Shown here: in pieces, positions 31,696-39,859 of the stretch
How the letters are laid out: each line of letters begins with the position of its first letter
Numbering within the stretch: the stretch's first letter is position 1
Assembly (NCBI RefSeq): GCF_010868145.1
Contig: NZ_JAAGUY010000019.1
Location: forward strand, 1 to 64,000
Direction: 5' to 3'
Length of the DNA: 64,000 bases
Source: Nocardia cyriacigeorgica
GTDB taxonomy: Bacteria; Actinomycetota; Actinomycetes; Mycobacteriales; Mycobacteriaceae
Translations under genes and position numbers: made by a program
Notes under the pieces: model-generated
Told to the model about the DNA's origin: nothing
Database searches by the model: none
What the model saw: the letters and a program-made list of their open reading frames with translations, nothing else

Positions 31696-32463
31696 TCATG
31701 CCGCCACCACCTCGATGCCGCTGTTGCTCAGTTCGTTTCGCACCGTCGCGGGAATATCGGCGTCGGTCACGAGGACGTCGATCTCGTCGATTCCGGCGAA
31801 CCGCACGAAATCCTCCCTGCCGACCTTGGACGAATCGGCGACGACCACCACGCGATGTGCGCTGGCGACCATTGCCCGCTTCACCGCCGCCTCGTCGACA
31901 TCCGGGGTGGACAACCCGTGCGCGGGGGTGAGCGCATTGGCGCCGATGAATGCGATATCGACGCGCAGCCCGGCGAGGACGCGCAGCGTTTCGGCGCCGA
32001 CGGCGGCCTGGGTGACGCCACGCACGCGGCCGCCGAGGAGATGTAGCTGCACCCCGGTGTGACCGCTGAGCCGGGTCGCCACCGGCAGCGAATTCGTGAC
32101 GCCCACCAGTTCGCGGTCCGCGGGCAGCAGGGCGGCGACGCGCGCGGTGGTGGTGCCCGCATCGAAGAGCACGCTGCCCCCGGTCGGTGGCAGGAATTCC
32201 ACGGCGGCCTTGGCGATACGTTCTTTCTCAGCGGTACGCGAGGTTTCGCGTTCGGTAGTGCCGAGTTCGATCGCGGTGAGGGCGGCGGCGGGGACGGCGC
32301 CGCCGTGGACCCGGCGCACCAGGCCCATCCGGTCAAGCACGGCGAGATCTCGGCGCACGGTCTCGCTGGTGACGCCGTATCGCTCGGACAGATCGGTCAC
32401 CGATACGCGACCGCGCTGCCCGACCAGGGTGGCGATGGCCTGCTGCCGCTCCTCTGCGTACAT
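31696..32463 (-). CDS. fruR: DeoR-family transcriptional regulator of the fructose operon
   Basis: A 255-aa repressor. The N-terminal DeoR helix-turn-helix (residues about 1-55) includes RGRVSVTDLSERYGVTSETVRRDL in two segments, and the C-terminal sugar-phosphate-sensing domain has DAGTTT near residue 102 and the IGANALTP region. Fructose-1-phosphate is the likely inducer from context. It is first in fruR-fruK-fruA-ptsH and divergent from ptsI, so one operator region could control both arms. GGAGG lies upstream of the ATG. Confidence 0.9.
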   Translation of the reverse strand: MYAEERQQAIATLVGQRGRVSVTDLSERYGVTSETVRRDLAVLDRMGLVRRVHGGAVPAAALTAIELGTTERETSRTAEKERIAKAAVEFLPPTGGSVLFDAGTTTARVAALLPADRELVGVTNSLPVATRLSGHTGVQLHLLGGRVRGVTQAAVGAETLRVLAGLRVDIAFIGANALTPAHGLSTPDVDEAAVKRAMVASAHRVVVVADSSKVGREDFVRFAGIDEIDVLVTDADIPATVRNELSNSGIEVVAA

Positions 32464-32479
32464 GCCGATCCTCCGAAAA

Positions 32480-32545
32480 TGTTGGTTTATGTTGTTTTAC
32501 GTCTGAGTGTGTTGCTTTGTCAATGGTTTGGAGTAGTCTGGATCA
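32480..32545. promoter_or_regulatory. Divergent fruR/ptsI promoter-operator region
   Basis: On the minus strand TTGACA (32523-32518) is followed after 18 nt by TAAAAC (32499-32494), a good promoter for fruR. On the plus strand TTGCTT (32512-32517), 16 nt, TAGTCT (32534-32539) could serve ptsI. Repeated TGTT units (ATGTTGGTTTATGTTGTTTT, 32479-32498) overlap the fruR start region and are candidate FruR binding sites. Confidence 0.55.
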
Positions 32546-32605
32546 CATCCACTCAGGCGTTGATATGAACGACACCGTTCGACTTCGGTGCGAAGGAGAC
32601 CGCAA

Positions 32606-34291
32606 ATGACCCGATCGCAGCAGGTAGAAGCCGTCGAAACGGTGCTGCGTGGAACCCCGGCCGTACCAGGAGTGGCTTCCGCGCCCGCAGTTCGGCCCAA
32701 CCCGCGAGTCCAGATTGATGCCCGATCGGGCACTGTGGCCGAGTCTGGTAGGGCATCGGAACTTACTGCCCTACGTAACGCCGCCGAGGTCGTCGCGGGC
32801 CGGCTGCGCACGCGCGCCGACGCGTCGACGGGTGCCGCGGCCGAGGTGCTGTCGGCCAACGCCGCGATGGCTGCCGACCGCGGCTGGCTCGGCGCAGCGG
32901 AGAAGCTGATCGCCACCGGCATCTGCGCACCCGAGGCCGCCACCGCTGCCACCGAGCAGTTCGCCGAGATGTTCAGCAAGCTCGGCGGCCTGATGGCCGA
33001 ACGCGTGACCGATCTGCGTGATGTGTGCGACCGGGTGGTAGCCGAGCTGCTCGGGCTGCCCGAGCCGGGCGTGCCCGCGCCGCGGCATCCGTCCATCCTG
33101 ATCGCCCGCGACCTGGCCCCCGCTGACACCGCGGGCCTGGACCCCACCCGCATCGTCGGGCTGGCGACCTCGCTCGGCGGTGCAACCAGCCACACCGCGA
33201 TCATCGCCCGTCAGCTCGGAATTCCGTGCGTCGTTGCGGTGACCGGCCTCGACGACGTTCATGCGGGCGCCGATCTGCTGGTGGACGGAGCGTCGGGAAC
33301 GGTCACCGTCGATCCGGATCCGGTCGTCGCCGAAGCCGCCGTCGCCGGCTACCGTGCCACCGCGGCCAGGAACGCGAGCTGGACCGGTCCCGGCGCCACC
33401 AGCGACGGTCATCGTATTCTCATCCTCGCCAACGTTCAGGACGGCGCGGGTGCACGGGCCGCGGCCGCGACGCCCGCCGAAGGTATCGGGCTGTTCCGCA
33501 CCGAGCTGTGCTTCCTCGACCGCGATACCGAACCGTCGGTGCAGGAGCAGGCCCGCATCTACCGGGAAGTGCTCGACGCCTTTCCCGCCGCGAAGGTGGT
33601 TGTCCGGACGTTGGACGCGGGCTCGGATAAGCCCCTGCGCTTCGCCGATCATCCCGGCGAGGCCAATCCCGCACTCGGCGTGCGCGGCATCCGCATCGCC
33701 GCCTTCGACACCGGCATCCTGGAACGTCAATTGGATGCGGTCGCCGCTGCGGCCGAGGGGCGTGACACTCCGCCCATGGTGATGGCGCCGATGATTGCGA
33801 CGGTCGGCGAAGCACGCTCTTTCGCGAGGCACGCTCGGTCCCGAGGGCTGATCGCCGGGGTGATGGTCGAGGTGCCCGCCGCGGCCCTGCTGGCCGAGGC
33901 GATCCTGGCCGAGGTCGATTTCGTGTCGATCGGCACCAACGATCTCGCCCAGTACACAATGGCAGCCGACCGGATGTCACCCGATCTGGCCGCGCTCACC
34001 GACCCGTGGCAACCCGCTGTGCTGACCCTGGTTGCTCGCACCGCGGCCGCGGGCAGACGGGTCGGGAAGCCGGTGGGTGTCTGTGGTGAGGCTGCCGCTG
34101 ATCCGCTGTTGGCGTGCGTGCTGGCCGGCCTCGGAGTCACCTCGTTGTCGGCGGCCGCTCCCGCCGTCGCCGGGGTCGGAGCCCAGCTGTCAACGGTGAC
34201 CCTTGCCGATTGCGAAGCGGCGGCCGCCGCGGTGCTCGACGCCACCGAGCCCGACGAGGCGCGAGCGCAAGCGCGTCGGATCCTGGGTTGA
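32606..34291 (+). CDS. ptsI: PTS enzyme I (phosphoenolpyruvate-protein phosphotransferase)
   Basis: A 561-aa enzyme that takes phosphate from PEP and passes it to HPr. The phospho-His lies in GGATSHTAIIAR near residue 196. The PEP-binding TIM-barrel has FRTELCFLDRD, GVRGIR and SIGTNDLAQYTMAADR, with GVCGEAA near residue 495. The ATG at 32606 has AAGGAG 7 nt upstream. It is transcribed away from fruR. It ends 10 nt before a convergent gene with no obvious terminator between them. Confidence 0.95.
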   Translation: MTRSQQVEAVETVLRGTPAVPGVASAPAVRPNPRVQIDARSGTVAESGRASELTALRNAAEVVAGRLRTRADASTGAAAEVLSANAAMAADRGWLGAAEKLIATGICAPEAATAATEQFAEMFSKLGGLMAERVTDLRDVCDRVVAELLGLPEPGVPAPRHPSILIARDLAPADTAGLDPTRIVGLATSLGGATSHTAIIARQLGIPCVVAVTGLDDVHAGADLLVDGASGTVTVDPDPVVAEAAVAGYRATAARNASWTGPGATSDGHRILILANVQDGAGARAAAATPAEGIGLFRTELCFLDRDTEPSVQEQARIYREVLDAFPAAKVVVRTLDAGSDKPLRFADHPGEANPALGVRGIRIAAFDTGILERQLDAVAAAAEGRDTPPMVMAPMIATVGEARSFARHARSRGLIAGVMVEVPAAALLAEAILAEVDFVSIGTNDLAQYTMAADRMSPDLAALTDPWQPAVLTLVARTAAAGRRVGKPVGVCGEAAADPLLACVLAGLGVTSLSAAAPAVAGVGAQLSTVTLADCEAAAAAVLDATEPDEARAQARRILG

Positions 34292-34301
34292 CCGGCTCTG
34301 C

Positions 34302-35405
34302 CTACGGACACCCCTCGAGGGTGGCATCCTGCAGCACCGCGAGCACGTCGCCTACTTCGCGGCGCGCCCGGAAGGCCGCACGCTGACGGCAGGCTCCGTT
34401 GCCGCGGTCGAGTACCGCGGTAATCGCCTCTGTGACGAAGTCCTCGGCGTTCAGTGCCGTGAGGGCCGGTGCGATGCGGTCGAGCAGCTCGGCCAGCAGC
34501 ATGCGGCTGGGTGCGATCCGGCCATCGATCGGGTCGACCCCGTCGCCGTCCAGGCCGGACCGTGCCGCTTTCCAATAGGCGGTCCGCAATACCTCCGCCG
34601 ACACCATCGGCGCGGTCCGGCCGCGGTCGAGTTCGGCGCGCGCCGTCATCACGGCCGCCCGGACGAGGGTCGCCAGCAGGGCCGTCTCCTGGACCGTCGC
34701 GGGCACGTCACTGACACGGATCTCGACCGTGGGGAAGGTGCTCGAGGGCCGGATGTCCCAATAGACCATCTTCTTGTCCAGGATGCTGCCGCTGGACAGC
34801 ATCATCTCCACCATCGTGTCGTAGGCCTCGGCGTCGGCGAAGTACGGCGGCGGGCCCGCACTTGGCCAGCGGCGCCACAGCACGCTGCGCCAACTGGCGT
34901 AACCGGTTTCCGAGCCTCGGTAGATCGAGGAATTGGCGGTGAGCGCAAGGAACACCGGCAACGAGGGTCGCAGGAAATTGCTGACCTGTACGGCAGTTTC
35001 GCGATCGGGGATGCCCACGTGGATATGGCATCCGCACAGGCCCTGTTCATGGGCGAGCATGCCGAAATTGCGGGCAATGCGTTGATAGCGCGGGGTGTCG
35101 GTGACCGGGAATTGCTCCGGTACCGTCGGCGGAATCGCCACCGCGAGCAGCCTGGTGTCGTGCTCACGTGCGCAACCGGCCACACCGCTGCGCAATTCGC
35201 GCAATTCGTCGAGCAGCTCGGCGGTTTCGGTATGTACGCCGGTGCAGGTTTCCACTTGGCACCGGGTCAACTCGAGTTGCAGGTCGATGCCGATATCCTT
35301 CGCGGACCGGGCCACCTCGACATTCTTCGCCGCGGGTGCGCCGGTAGCCGGATCCGCGAGGAGGAATTCCTCTTCAACGCCGACTGTCGCTGAGGCCGCG
35401 TCCAT
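34302..35405 (-). CDS. Carboxylate-amine ligase of the GCS2/YbdK family
   Basis: A 367-aa protein of the glutamate-cysteine ligase 2 family. It shows TVGVEEEFLLADP at residues 7-19, the GCHIHVGIPD metal/ATP motif near residue 130 and a C-terminal TVEIRVSDVP strand. Members have weak glutamate-cysteine ligase activity; the physiological product is unknown and a role in mycothiol or ergothioneine synthesis cannot be read from context. The gene is alone, convergent with ptsI. Its ribosome-binding site is weak. Confidence 0.87.
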   Translation of the reverse strand: MDAASATVGVEEEFLLADPATGAPAAKNVEVARSAKDIGIDLQLELTRCQVETCTGVHTETAELLDELRELRSGVAGCAREHDTRLLAVAIPPTVPEQFPVTDTPRYQRIARNFGMLAHEQGLCGCHIHVGIPDRETAVQVSNFLRPSLPVFLALTANSSIYRGSETGYASWRSVLWRRWPSAGPPPYFADAEAYDTMVEMMLSSGSILDKKMVYWDIRPSSTFPTVEIRVSDVPATVQETALLATLVRAAVMTARAELDRGRTAPMVSAEVLRTAYWKAARSGLDGDGVDPIDGRIAPSRMLLAELLDRIAPALTALNAEDFVTEAITAVLDRGNGACRQRAAFRARREVGDVLAVLQDATLEGCP

Positions 35406-35557
35406 TCTCGTAGGCTACTCGTCACGAGCGGGCCCGGCGCCGACGGAATTCCGGTCCGATCGGGTTGGTCTGCCGGAATGGACCATGCACGACCTCCGCT
35501 GCTCGACGCGCTGGCCGACTACCGGCGCGTGAGCAGGTAGTCCCGTCGCCGGCGGCG

Positions 35558-35791
35558 CTACGCGTGATCGACCAGCGCGTCGTAACCCGCGCGGCGTGCG
35601 CAGTGCGCACAGCAGAACACCTGCTGGGCGGCCTCCACACCGTGGCCGAGCACCCGGCACCCGCAATGGGCGCAGGTCGGCGCCAATTCGCTCGCGGCGC
35701 ATTCGAAACTGTCGAACGTCCACGACTGGCCGTTCTTGCTGACGGTGAACGTCTTGTCATAGTCGTTGCCGCAGGTATCGCAGATCGCCAT
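35558..35791 (-). CDS. Small cysteine-rich zinc-ribbon / metallothionein-like protein
   Basis: A 77-aa protein with nine cysteines at residues 4, 7, 31, 40, 43, 45, 60, 61 and 64 plus several His. The CxxC at the start and CAHCGC ... FCCAHC pattern suggest two metal sites. It is of a type seen widely in actinobacteria but without known function; metal storage or redox sensing are guesses. GGAGG lies 7 nt upstream of the ATG. A sigma-F-like promoter sits about 70 nt upstream (35861-35885), placing it in the stress cluster. Confidence 0.8.
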   Translation of the reverse strand: MAICDTCGNDYDKTFTVSKNGQSWTFDSFECAASELAPTCAHCGCRVLGHGVEAAQQVFCCAHCARRAGYDALVDHA

Positions 35792-35860
35792 TCCCGCACC
35801 TCCTGGGCGGTATCGGTCGTCGGATGACCATCGGCGGCGGGTTTCGCCGTCACCGAGGCG

Positions 35861-35885
35861 CTACCCGCCGTCCTGCGGACCAAAC
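35861..35885 (-). promoter_or_regulatory. SigF/SigB-type promoter for the zinc-ribbon gene
   Basis: Read on the minus strand: GTTT (35885-35882), 15 nt, GGGTAG (35866-35861). This fits the general-stress sigma consensus GTTT-N15-GGGTA and has the same 15-nt spacer as five other sites in this cluster. It faces the zinc-ribbon gene starting at 35791. Confidence 0.6.
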
Positions 35886-35909
35886 ACCCGGATATGGCCC
35901 GCCTGTTCC

Positions 35910-35934
35910 GATTGAGCCCGCCATGACCGGGTAT
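35910..35934 (+). promoter_or_regulatory. SigF/SigB-type promoter for csbD-like gene
   Basis: GATT (35910-35913), 15 nt, GGGTAT (35929-35934), followed by a leader with GGAGG before the csbD-like start at 35979. CsbD homologues are classical sigma-B targets in Bacillus, which supports the reading. Confidence 0.65.
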
Positions 35935-35978
35935 GCGCCGACTGTCCAGCAGGAACCGATCACACGGAGGTGTCTATC

Positions 35979-36230
35979 GTGCCGGAGTCCAACAGCGGTC
36001 CCCGCGAGGGCGTCGAAGGCGTCGTCGAAGGCGTCAAGGGAAAGGTCAAGGAGACGGCCGGAACGGTGCTCGGAAACGACGAGCTGCGCGATGAGGGCCG
36101 TGCCCAGCAGAACAAGGCCGATTCCCAGCGCGAAGCCGCGAAGAAAGAGGCCGAAGCCGAAAAGCAGCGCCGTGAAGCCGATCTCGACGAAGCCCGCCAG
36201 AAGTCGCATCAGAGCGATGAGGCTCGCTGA
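35979..36230 (+). CDS. CsbD-family stress protein
   Basis: An 83-aa hydrophilic protein. Residues 8-45 hold the CsbD-like core (GVEGVVEGVKGKVKETAGTVLG, then NDELRDEGRAQQNKADSQREA). The C-terminal half is a highly charged Glu/Lys/Arg helix. CsbD proteins are abundant under general stress in Bacillus but their action is unknown. The GTG at 35979 is chosen over the in-frame GTG at 35970 because GGAGG (35966-35970) is 8 nt from the former and overlaps the latter. A SigF-type promoter lies upstream. Confidence 0.88.
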   Translation: MPESNSGPREGVEGVVEGVKGKVKETAGTVLGNDELRDEGRAQQNKADSQREAAKKEAEAEKQRREADLDEARQKSHQSDEAR

Positions 36231-36297
36231 CCCGAATCGGTGATCACGCACAGCGGTTGCCGTGGCATCGTGCCCGGCAACCGCCGGCGTGCGCGGG

Positions 36298-36810
36298 TCA
36301 GTTGAAGCCGACCAGACCCGACGCCAGGTCGCTGAGGTCGAGCGCGTCCAGCGCTTGGTCACGGACATCGGGGCAGTTCTGGATCGTCACGGTATCGACA
36401 ATGGATCGGTCCCGGATGATGACGACGTTGATACCCTCGTTCTGCGCGGCCCAGTTGTGCACGGTGCCGTTGAAGGTCACCCGGGCGACGGTCGTGCCCT
36501 GCTCCTGCCAGGTGCCGATATCGGCGCGCATCATGTCGCAGAGTTGGTCGGCGGCCGCGGGGCTCACCTCGTCGACGGCGGGGGCTTCGTCGTCGGGAGT
36601 TCGATCGTCGGCATCGGGTGTTCGATCGTCGCGATCCGGGTAGTCGCGGTCGGTCGGGGTCATCGTCGGTACCGGCGGCTGCATCGGTGGTGTGGTCGCT
36701 TGGTCGTCGCCGGAATCATCGTTACACGCGCTGAGCAGCGCGGCGGCGAGGATCACGCCGACCGCGAGCCGGGCGCGGACGGTTCGGTGACTCGGATGGG
36801 AAGTTCTCAT
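36298..36810 (-). CDS. Secreted lipoprotein, function unknown
   Basis: A 170-aa protein with a type II signal peptide: basic N-terminus, hydrophobic stretch LAVGVILAAALLSAC and the lipobox Cys at residue 29. A disordered linker rich in Asp, Pro and Thr follows (residues 30-85, with two DDRTPD repeats). A compact domain covers about 90-170, with one Cys near its start and one near its end that may pair. No family recognised. AAAGGAG lies just upstream of the ATG. A SigF-type promoter at 36837-36861 faces it. Confidence 0.8.
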   Translation of the reverse strand: MRTSHPSHRTVRARLAVGVILAAALLSACNDDSGDDQATTPPMQPPVPTMTPTDRDYPDRDDRTPDADDRTPDDEAPAVDEVSPAAADQLCDMMRADIGTWQEQGTTVARVTFNGTVHNWAAQNEGINVVIIRDRSIVDTVTIQNCPDVRDQALDALDLSDLASGLVGFN

Positions 36811-36836
36811 GGCGACACTCCTTTCGTGCTGGGCGC

Positions 36837-36861
36837 GTACCCGCCTCATCGCGGGTGAATC
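36837..36861 (-). promoter_or_regulatory. SigF/SigB-type promoter for the lipoprotein gene
   Basis: On the minus strand: GATT (36861-36858), 15 nt, GGGTAC (36842-36837), then about 27 nt to the lipoprotein ATG. The sequence after the -10 (GGGTACGCGCCCAGCA) is identical to that at the promoter at 44040-44064. Confidence 0.6.
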
Positions 36862-37058
36862 GAGAATCCGGGTTCCCGCCCGAGCGGGTGACATCGGCAG
36901 GTTCGCGTGCCAGAATGGGTCCAGGTTGAGAGCCCAGCCGACCCCGGTTCCACGGCCGCAACGCCGACACTCGGTAGCCGCGCCTGCCCGGCCTCCTGAG
37001 TTCGTTGTTCCGGCCGTCGCTCGGAGAATCGGAAGCCCCTGTCCCGCAGGAGGGTTCG

Positions 37059-37469
37059 ATGTCGTTGGTGACCGAACATCAAATCGCCGAACAGTTGCAT
37101 CGACTGTCCAGGCCGCAGCATGGTCGCGACATTCGACGGTTGAGCCAACACGGCAGCGTTCGTGGTCGCTGCGCCGTCGCCCGCGTGGAGGGCGAACTGG
37201 ACGCCGCGCTCTATGACGATTTCTACGATCTGCTGCTCGGGTGCCTGTACACCGATCGCCGCATCGTCGTCCTCGATCTGCGGGCCGCCACCTTCATGAG
37301 TATCCGATCCGCTGCCTTGCTCGTATCCGCGAAGGCCGACGCGGCCGCGCGCGGAGTGGATCTACGCCTGGTATGCGGCAGAAAAGACGTCGAACGGGTA
37401 CTCGACCTGGCCGGGGTGCGGCCGCTGTTCTGCCACTATCCGACCATGGAGGCAGCCCTGGACAACTGA
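37059..37469 (+). CDS. STAS-domain anti-sigma factor antagonist
   Basis: A 136-aa single STAS domain (residues about 40-130) with the strand IVVLDLRAATFMSIRSAALLV. The Ser residues there lie where SpoIIAA/RsbV-type antagonists are phosphorylated by their cognate kinase. An N-terminal 35-residue tail precedes it. AGGAGG lies 5 nt upstream of the ATG. It sits 0.9 kb upstream of an RsbW-like kinase and sigma factor on the same strand and is the natural candidate to release that sigma factor by partner switching. No phosphatase is nearby. Confidence 0.87.
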   Translation: MSLVTEHQIAEQLHRLSRPQHGRDIRRLSQHGSVRGRCAVARVEGELDAALYDDFYDLLLGCLYTDRRIVVLDLRAATFMSIRSAALLVSAKADAAARGVDLRLVCGRKDVERVLDLAGVRPLFCHYPTMEAALDN

Positions 37470-37556
37470 TCGAGAACGGGTTGACCGCAGCGTCGCAGAT
37501 CGGCCACGCTGTGGCGGTTGCTGACATGTCGGGGTCATACAGTCGATAATCGAACG

Positions 37557-38252
37557 GTGACGGACGATGGACCGGTCTCCGCATGCGACCTCGAGGCCGA
37601 CGGCGCTCAGCCCGTCGGCGAGGCGCTCGGCACCGGCAGCGCACAGCACGTCGGTGGATTCCGATTCTGGTTCGCCGATGAACGCTGGGAATGGTCCGAT
37701 GAGGTCGCCCGAATGCACGGCTACCGGCCGGGAACGGTGGTCCCGACGACCGCGCTGCTGCTCGGGCACAAGCATCCCGACGATCGCGACTATGTGGCCG
37801 ATGTGCTGGCCCACGCGATCGCCGAAGCCGAACCGTTCTCCAGCAGGCACCGCATCATCGACACCACAGGCGAAACCCATCACGTGATCGTCGTCGCCGA
37901 CACCATGGCAGATGCCGGCGGCGCGGTCGTCGGCACCGCGGGTTACTACATCGACGTCACCGACACGCTGGCCGAGCACCGAAAAGAAGCCCTCGACGAC
38001 ACGCTGCCGGAGCTGCTGACCGCGCGGGCGGTCATCGAGCAAGCCAAAGGTGTGTTGATGCTGGTCTACGGCCTGACCGCCGAGCAGGCATTTCGAGTGC
38101 TGACCTGGCGTTCGCAGGAGACCAACGTCAAGGTTCGTTCCCTGGCCGGGCGGCTGATCGCGGAACTTCCCACCCTTCGCAACACGCCGGCGAGAATGCG
38201 CTCGGAGTTCGACCATCTCCTGCTGACGGTGCATCAGCGCGTCCGGGAATAG
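37557..38252 (+). CDS. PAS-ANTAR RNA-binding antitermination regulator
   Basis: A 231-aa protein. A PAS fold covers about residues 30-125 (FRFWFADERWEWSDEVARMHGY, in two parts, then a PAC-like GYYIDVTD). A C-terminal ANTAR domain at about 150-205 has the characteristic ARAVIEQAKGVLMLVYGLTAEQAF pattern, again in segments. ANTAR domains bind paired RNA hairpins to prevent termination, so this looks like a signal sensor acting after transcription starts. The GTG at 37557 gives a normal N-terminus, but I see no good Shine-Dalgarno site. It sits between the STAS antagonist and the anti-sigma gene. Confidence 0.87.
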   Translation: MTDDGPVSACDLEADGAQPVGEALGTGSAQHVGGFRFWFADERWEWSDEVARMHGYRPGTVVPTTALLLGHKHPDDRDYVADVLAHAIAEAEPFSSRHRIIDTTGETHHVIVVADTMADAGGAVVGTAGYYIDVTDTLAEHRKEALDDTLPELLTARAVIEQAKGVLMLVYGLTAEQAFRVLTWRSQETNVKVRSLAGRLIAELPTLRNTPARMRSEFDHLLLTVHQRVRE

Positions 38253-38276
38253 GCCGCCCGATACCGGCCGCCGGGC

Positions 38277-38301
38277 GTTTCGCGCGGGTCAGGCCGGGTA
38301 A
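38277..38301 (+). promoter_or_regulatory. SigF/SigB-type autoregulatory promoter of rsbW-sigF
   Basis: GTTT (38277-38280), 15 nt, GGGTAA (38296-38301), 42 nt before the anti-sigma ATG. It is the best match to the canonical -35 in the cluster. It implies that the sigma factor drives its own operon, as is known for mycobacterial usfX-sigF. Confidence 0.65.
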
Positions 38302-38343
38302 GCGAGCAGATGACACCCGATCAGCGCGGACAAGGTGGTGGGC

Positions 38344-38793
38344 ATGACCGAGAACATTTCCCGCACATCCGCGGCTACCACGACCGTGGGAGTCCGGGTA
38401 CCGGCGGACCTCGAACAGCTGCTGATGCTGCGCGCGCTGGCCGAAACCGTCTCACTCATCGCCGACTTCGCACTCGACGAGGTCACCGATATCCGCCTCG
38501 CCCTCGACGAGGTGGCGACCTCACTGATCCTGGACGCGGTCCCCGGCTCGGAACTCACCTGCGAGTTCAGCTACGGCGACAACCGCATGACCGTCGCCGT
38601 GATCTCGGTCGCGGCTACCGAGTCGCTGGGGGAACGGCACAGCTTCGGCTGGCATATCGTGCGCACCCTGACCGAATCCATCGTGACCGAGCAGCAGCCC
38701 TTCGACGACGTCGCGGGCGGATATCCGACCACGGCCCGGTTCACCTGGGTACGCGGAGGTTCCGACGGCAGCGGCAATTCCGATGGCAGCTGA
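38344..38793 (+). CDS. rsbW: RsbW/UsfX-like anti-sigma factor (serine kinase)
   Basis: A 149-aa GHKL-type ATP-binding protein. The N-box region reads LRLALDEVATSLI (segment near residues 50-62), and the C-terminal GWHIVRTLTESI helix follows. Like UsfX of mycobacteria it lacks some canonical G-box residues, so kinase activity is uncertain while binding to the sigma factor is likely. Start chosen at ATG 38344; in-frame GTGs 6-9 nt upstream are alternatives. It overlaps the sigma gene by 11 nt. Confidence 0.88.
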   Translation: MTENISRTSAATTTVGVRVPADLEQLLMLRALAETVSLIADFALDEVTDIRLALDEVATSLILDAVPGSELTCEFSYGDNRMTVAVISVAATESLGERHSFGWHIVRTLTESIVTEQQPFDDVAGGYPTTARFTWVRGGSDGSGNSDGS

Positions 38794-39598
38794 GCGGCCG
38801 AGATCGCGTCCGCGACCCGCACGCCGCCATCCTGGCGAGGACAGCTACGACCACATCGAGCCGGTGCTGGAGAAACTCGCCGCCCTCCCCGCAAGCGATC
38901 CGCGCCGCGCCGCGATGCGTGAGGAGGTGATCGACCGCTGTCTGCCGCTCGCCGAACACATCGCCCGCAAGTTCGCCGGGCGCGGAGAGCTGTTCGAGGA
39001 TCTGCTCCAGGTCGCGCGGGTTGGTCTGTTGCATGCGGTGGACCGGTTCGATGTGGCCAGGGGAACGTCGTTCCTGTCGTTCGCGGTGCCGACCATCATG
39101 GGTGAGGTCCGCCGGTACTTCCGCGACAACACGTGGTCGGTGCGGGTGCCGCGGCGGGTCAAAGAGATTCAGCTCGGCATTGGCCCCGCGACCGACAAGC
39201 TGTCGCAGCAGTTGGGTCGCATGCCACGCGCCAGAGAACTGGCGGCCGAGCTCGACGTGCACCTGGCGGAGGTGACCCAAGCCTTGATCGCGGGCAACGC
39301 CTACCACAGCTCCTCGATCGATGCGGTGGCCGGCGACGATGCCGAGAACGCGCCGCTGCCGGTGTCCGAATCGCTGGGAGCCGAGGAACCCTCCTACCGC
39401 TTTATCGAGGATTACCTTGCTGTGCGGCCGTTTATCGCTGAGCTACCCGAGCGTGAGCAGCAGGTCCTTCGGCTGCGGTTCTTCGAGTCCCTGACCCAGC
39501 ACCAGATCGCCGAGCGCCTCGGCGTTTCACAGATGCACGTCTCGCGGATCCTGTCTCGCACGCTCGATCACTTACGGGAACAGGCCCTGCGCGATTGA
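38783..39598 (+). CDS. sigF: SigF/SigB-family RNA polymerase sigma factor
   Basis: A 271-aa group 3 sigma factor. Region 2 contains FEDLLQVARVGLLHAVDRFD and FAVPTIMGEVRRYFRDNTW (residues about 70-115). Region 3 follows (VPRRVKEIQLGI), and region 4 has LPEREQQVLRLRFFE and the HTH TQHQIAERLGVSQMHVSRIL near the C-terminus. It pairs with the overlapping anti-sigma gene. The likely promoter class, GTTT/GATT-N15-GGGTA, occurs in front of at least six genes or operons in this window. Confidence 0.95.
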   Translation: MAAERPRSRPRPARRHPGEDSYDHIEPVLEKLAALPASDPRRAAMREEVIDRCLPLAEHIARKFAGRGELFEDLLQVARVGLLHAVDRFDVARGTSFLSFAVPTIMGEVRRYFRDNTWSVRVPRRVKEIQLGIGPATDKLSQQLGRMPRARELAAELDVHLAEVTQALIAGNAYHSSSIDAVAGDDAENAPLPVSESLGAEEPSYRFIEDYLAVRPFIAELPEREQQVLRLRFFESLTQHQIAERLGVSQMHVSRILSRTLDHLREQALRD

Positions 39599-39605
39599 GT
39601 GCTGC

Positions 39606-39803
39606 TCAGACCGGCGTCGGCGGTATCGGGTCCGGTGAAGGGCCCGGGTCCGGCGGTGGTGGAATCGGAGGTGTCGAGGGATCGCCCGGCTGCGGGGCCG
39701 GCGGTACCGGGTCAGGTTCGGGCACCGGATGCGGTGGCGGGGGTTGCGGCACCGGATCGGGTTCATGCGGGCGATCCGGGTAGGTCAGCTGGTCGGTTCG
39801 CAC
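39606..39803 (-). CDS. Small proline-rich protein
   Basis: A 65-aa peptide that is mostly Pro with Asp, Glu and Gly (PEPDPVP and PPPPHP type repeats). Residues 1-14 (VRTDQLTYPDRPHE) are the only non-repetitive part. The GTG start is supported by AAGGAG 6 nt upstream. It ends 8 nt after the convergent sigF stop. No signal peptide. Function unknown; the composition fits an extended disordered peptide. Confidence 0.6.
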   Translation of the reverse strand: MRTDQLTYPDRPHEPDPVPQPPPPHPVPEPDPVPPAPQPGDPSTPPIPPPPDPGPSPDPIPPTPV

Positions 39804-39859
39804 GGTGGGCTCCTTCGTGTCATGGCGGTTGCTGTCCGGTTCGGTGAGTGCTCGGCGGG

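Noticed and set aside
34203..35393. 396-codon plus-strand frame opposite the YbdK-type ligase
   Set aside because: Antisense shadow; the minus-strand frame carries GVEEEF and HIHVG family motifs.
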